64,000 nucleotides of DNA from JAJYKC01 sp035545735 (GTDB lineage: Bacteria > Acidobacteriota > Terriglobia > Bryobacterales > Bryobacteraceae). Below, in pieces: positions 61,848-64,000 of the stretch. The translations under genes were made by a program, and so were the position numbers. The first letter of the stretch is position 1. Each line of letters opens with the position of its first letter. A model generated the notes under the pieces. It saw only the letters and a program-made list of their open reading frames with translations, did not search any database and was not told where the DNA came from. The stretch is taken from assembly GCA_035545735.1 (NCBI GenBank), contig DASZXS010000025.1:12709-76708 (forward strand), written 5' to 3'.

Positions 61848-63215
61848 ATGATGAGTTTTCCGAAAAAAGTTGGGATTCGAACGGCGCAAGCCGGTGTCTT
61901 GCTGGGCCTGTTTGCAGTGCTGGCATGGGCCTTGTCTACCGGACCGAGTCACGGCAAGACCACCGCGCCCGGCGACCAACCCGGCGTCGCATGCACGTCA
62001 TGCCATCGGGGCACAGTTTTGAACGGAGGCGGCGGCAGCGTCTCCATCGCGTTTCCAAACGGACTTGTCTACACACCGGGCGAAACGCAGACGTTTACCG
62101 TCACCATCCATGACCCCGCGATGGAGTACGGATTCCAAATGACCGCTCGCGCCGAAAGCGACCCTGCCAACGTGCAGGCGGGCAACTTCACCGCCGATAG
62201 CGTTCAGAAAGTCATCTGCGCAACCGACGAGGTCAAAACGGGCGGCGCCTGCCCGAACAACGGTCTCCAGTGGATCGAGCAGGCGACTCCTTACGCTGGC
62301 GATCAGAACAGCTTCTCCGTTCAGTGGACCGCACCGGCGTCAAACATCGGCAATATTCACATCTACATCGCCGCCAACGCCGCCAACGGCGGGCCGCATT
62401 CGCTCGCGGATCATATCTATTCCGCCGACTATGTTCTCGTGGCACCGCCGGAATCGGGCGGCGCCGCTCCGGTGATCGCCGAGGACGGAGTGGTGAACGG
62501 AGGAAGTTTCGCCGATGGCATCCAGCCGGGTTCCTTCGTCTCCATCTTCGGCTCCAATTTCACCACCGCGGGGCCAACGCACTGGGACGGCTCGATCACC
62601 GATGGGGTGCTTCCGACAACTCTTGCCGGCGTAACCGTAAGTATCGACGGGAGGCCCGCGCCGATCAGTTACGTGGACGCTTCACAGATCAACGTTCTGG
62701 CCCCGGCCGCGGCAGCTACGGGGCCGGTCGATGTGGTGGTTTCCAACCAGTACGGATCTTCCGATCCGTTCCCGGTCCAGCTAAGCGCCGCGGCGCCGGC
62801 GTTCTTCACCTTTGCGCCGGAGGGTGGAAAGTATATTGCCGCGCAGATCGCCCTTCCGGTGGTTCCGACGGAATACGAATATCTGGCGCCGCCGGGCTTG
62901 CTGGGTGAAGGCACCGTGTCGAGTCCGGCTGAGCCAGGTGACATTATCGTGCTCTATGGGACTGGATTTGGCCCCACCAACCCCGCCGTGGATTCGACCA
63001 CGATATTCAGCGGGGCGGCGCCCACGGCAAGCCCGGTGTCGGTGACGATTGGGGGGAAGCCGGCAGAGGTGCAATTTGCAGGCATCTCGGGCGCCGGGCT
63101 GTATCAACTGAACGTAGTGGTCCCGCCGGACGTCCCACCGGGCGACCAACCCGTGGTGGCCACAACATCGGACGGCGTGGCCACCTCTCAGCAGGTGTTC
63201 ATCGCGGTGGAATAA
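61848..63215 (+). CDS. Secreted single-heme-motif protein with TIGR03437 C-terminus
   Basis: About 455 residues from ATG 61848; the long upstream frame is shadow of the sigma gene. Membrane anchor or signal (AGVLLGLFAVLAWALSTGP), then a heme-type motif ACTSCHRG at about 48-55, then a Reeler/choice-of-anchor-like beta-sandwich (YTPGETQTFTVTIHDPAMEY; ICATDEVKTGGACPN). The C-terminal half is TIGR03437 (VSIFGSNFTTAGP, TTLAGVTVSIDGRPAPISYV, IIVLYGTGFGPTNP, YQLNVVVPPDVPPGDQP). Divergent from the ECF sigma gene across a 156-base gap, which suggests sigma-controlled expression. Confidence 0.88.
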   Translation: MMSFPKKVGIRTAQAGVLLGLFAVLAWALSTGPSHGKTTAPGDQPGVACTSCHRGTVLNGGGGSVSIAFPNGLVYTPGETQTFTVTIHDPAMEYGFQMTARAESDPANVQAGNFTADSVQKVICATDEVKTGGACPNNGLQWIEQATPYAGDQNSFSVQWTAPASNIGNIHIYIAANAANGGPHSLADHIYSADYVLVAPPESGGAAPVIAEDGVVNGGSFADGIQPGSFVSIFGSNFTTAGPTHWDGSITDGVLPTTLAGVTVSIDGRPAPISYVDASQINVLAPAAAATGPVDVVVSNQYGSSDPFPVQLSAAAPAFFTFAPEGGKYIAAQIALPVVPTEYEYLAPPGLLGEGTVSSPAEPGDIIVLYGTGFGPTNPAVDSTTIFSGAAPTASPVSVTIGGKPAEVQFAGISGAGLYQLNVVVPPDVPPGDQPVVATTSDGVATSQQVFIAVE

Positions 63216-63235
63216 CGGGCTCCACCGCTTCGCCG

Positions 63236-63415
63236 TTAACGCGGCGTGCGCTCAATCCGGTCTGCTTCCTGCTGATCGAGCTGGCGCAGCCGCTGCAAAG
63301 GGTCCTGCGAAAGAATCTGATTTTCCAGATCCTGGGCGGCGGCCTTATTTCCGTCCTTCCGCTTTTGGGACTGCAGTTGTTTCAAATAACGTCCCGTGAT
63401 TTTGTTGTCGCTCAT
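63236..63415 (-). CDS. Small hydrophilic protein
   Basis: 59 residues. The ATG at 63415 has AAAGGAGG seven bases upstream, so it is strongly supported; an ATG at 63433 would add six residues. Sequence MSDNKITGRYLKQLQSQKRK, then AAAQDLENQILSQDPLQRLR, is charged and helical with no membrane segment, which suggests a cytosolic coiled-coil-like protein. No family recognised. Confidence 0.6.
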   Translation of the reverse strand: MSDNKITGRYLKQLQSQKRKDGNKAAAQDLENQILSQDPLQRLRQLDQQEADRIERTPR

Positions 63416-63526
63416 GGAGGAGCCTCCTTTCAAACGGCTTCACCATAGCACCGCGAGGCATTCGCCCCCGGCGTGGACCGTGGCATCCTGTTGATATTTC
63501 GCGAGAAGAAGCTTCGCGGACGGCGG

Positions 63527-63871
63527 TTACCGCTGATTCGCCTTCAGAATCTTCTTGCGAAGGCGGATGGACTTCGGGGTCACTTCCACGAATTCGTCGT
63601 CGCGGATAAATTCGATCGCCTGTTCGAGATTCAGAACCCGCGGCGGAACCAGCCGGATGGCTTCATCGGCGGTGGAAGCGCGCATATTTGTCAGCTTCTT
63701 TTCCTTCACGATGTTCACGTTCAGGTCGGCGTCACGCGCGTTCTCGCCCACGATCATGCCCTCATAGACCTCGGTGCCCGGCGTCACGAAGATCTCGCCG
63801 CGCTCCTGCAGATTAAAGATCGCATGTCCGGTGGTTTTGCCCGCGCGGTCCGCCACCAGGGAACCGGTGGA
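63527..63871 (-). pseudogene. typA: Translational GTPase TypA/BipA, C-terminal fragment
   Basis: From about STGSLVADRAGKTTGHA to the stop: NLQERGEIFVTPGTEVYEGM, TNMRASTADEAIRLVPPR and EVTPKSIRLRKKIL match the end of TypA/BipA, a ribosome-binding GTPase. Beyond 63871 the homology on this strand stops abruptly, and the upstream part of typA is found on the opposite strand. So the fragment has no GTPase domain. Typed as a fragment because the rest is inverted; it may be an assembly join. Confidence 0.75.
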
Positions 63872-64000
63872 GCGCCTGGTCATAGACTGTCCGGAAGCCT
63901 TCGTGGGCGTGGTGATCGAGAAGCTCGGCGGACGCAAGGGAAAGATGGACAAGATGGTGAACAACGGTTCCGGACGCGTGCGCCTGGAGTTCCTGGTGCC
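63858..64000 (+). pseudogene. typA: TypA internal fragment, inverted relative to its C-terminus
   Basis: Reads on the plus strand EPVERLVIDCPEAF, VGVVIEKLGGRKGKMDKMV and GSGRVRLEFLVP, which is the TypA domain IV-V region that normally lies some 45 residues before STGSLV. It continues off the window edge at 64000. It shares the ACCGGT palindrome at 63863-63868 with the minus fragment. The start of the fragment is not a start codon. Confidence 0.75.

Noticed and set aside
1..64000. CRISPR arrays, tRNA, rRNA, prophage or IS elements
   Set aside because: No evenly spaced direct repeats, no cloverleaf-like GTTCAA arm, and no transposase or integrase frame was found by eye; a computed search would be decisive.

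Overview
The window reads as a GC-rich chromosome segment from an Acidobacteriota bacterium, most likely of the Solibacter/Bryobacterales type. Several family signatures point that way: two secreted proteins ending in the TIGR03437-type C-terminal domain that is expanded in Solibacter, three FG-GAP/ASPIC-UnbV (CRTAC1-like) proteins, a PEP-CTERM-like protein, many secreted TPR proteins, and a bacillithiol-type LmbE deacetylase. No rRNA, tRNA, CRISPR array, prophage or intact insertion sequence was recognised. Gene density is high, and many neighbouring genes overlap by ATGA, GTGA or TAATG.

Layout. 1-3.2 kb (minus): a coupled set of carboxymuconolactone decarboxylase-like protein, a secreted SRPBCC-like protein and polyphosphate kinase ppk1, which is cut by the window start. 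3.2-5.5 kb (plus): a secreted TPR protein and a Tat-type aldo/keto reductase. 5.5-12.2 kb (minus): a four-gene operon of pentaheme cytochrome c-TPR protein, FG-GAP/ASPIC protein, small Cys-containing protein and DUF6351 hydrolase. 12.2-14.1 kb: an NTF2-like protein and a polytopic membrane protein. 14.2-18.8 kb (plus): maeB, a PfkB kinase, a rhomboid protease and bshB1, all overlapping. 18.8-21.2 kb (minus): a PQQ alcohol dehydrogenase with a lanthanide-type Asp pair, and its diheme cytochrome c. 21.3-23.4 kb (plus): a 42-residue basic protein, a DsbA-like protein, a PDZ-domain remnant and an unknown gene.

23.4-36.9 kb (minus) is the most striking region: one eight-gene operon, read from DUF4159 through VWA/glutamine-amidotransferase-like, a clan-CD caspase-like protein with Ser in place of the catalytic Cys, a TPR-HExxH metallopeptidase, MoxR AAA+ ATPase, DUF58, BatA/VWA and a giant DUF4175-like coiled-coil membrane protein. 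It looks like an envelope-located chaperone/protease assembly. 37.2-42.8 kb (minus): a TPR/FG-GAP protein, an ASPIC protein and a sugar-phosphate isomerase. 42.9-45 kb (plus): an OmpR-type response regulator and its histidine kinase. 44.9-49.4 kb (minus): an active/inactive M16 peptidase pair with two LolA-like modules. 49.5-55.2 kb (plus): an esterase, an NHL-repeat protein and a membrane protein fused to a discoidin domain.

55.3-64 kb: a hypothetical protein, a long inverted repeat, a DUF3455 protein, a YciI-like protein, cytidine deaminase coupled to a secreted amidohydrolase, a PEP-CTERM-like protein convergent with an anti-sigma/ECF-sigma pair, a secreted CxxCH/TIGR03437 protein, a small hydrophilic protein, and two pieces of typA pointing in opposite directions. 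The typA pieces meet at an ACCGGT palindrome near 63863, so there is either a genomic inversion or a chimeric join there. Interpretations of function are from sequence reading alone.
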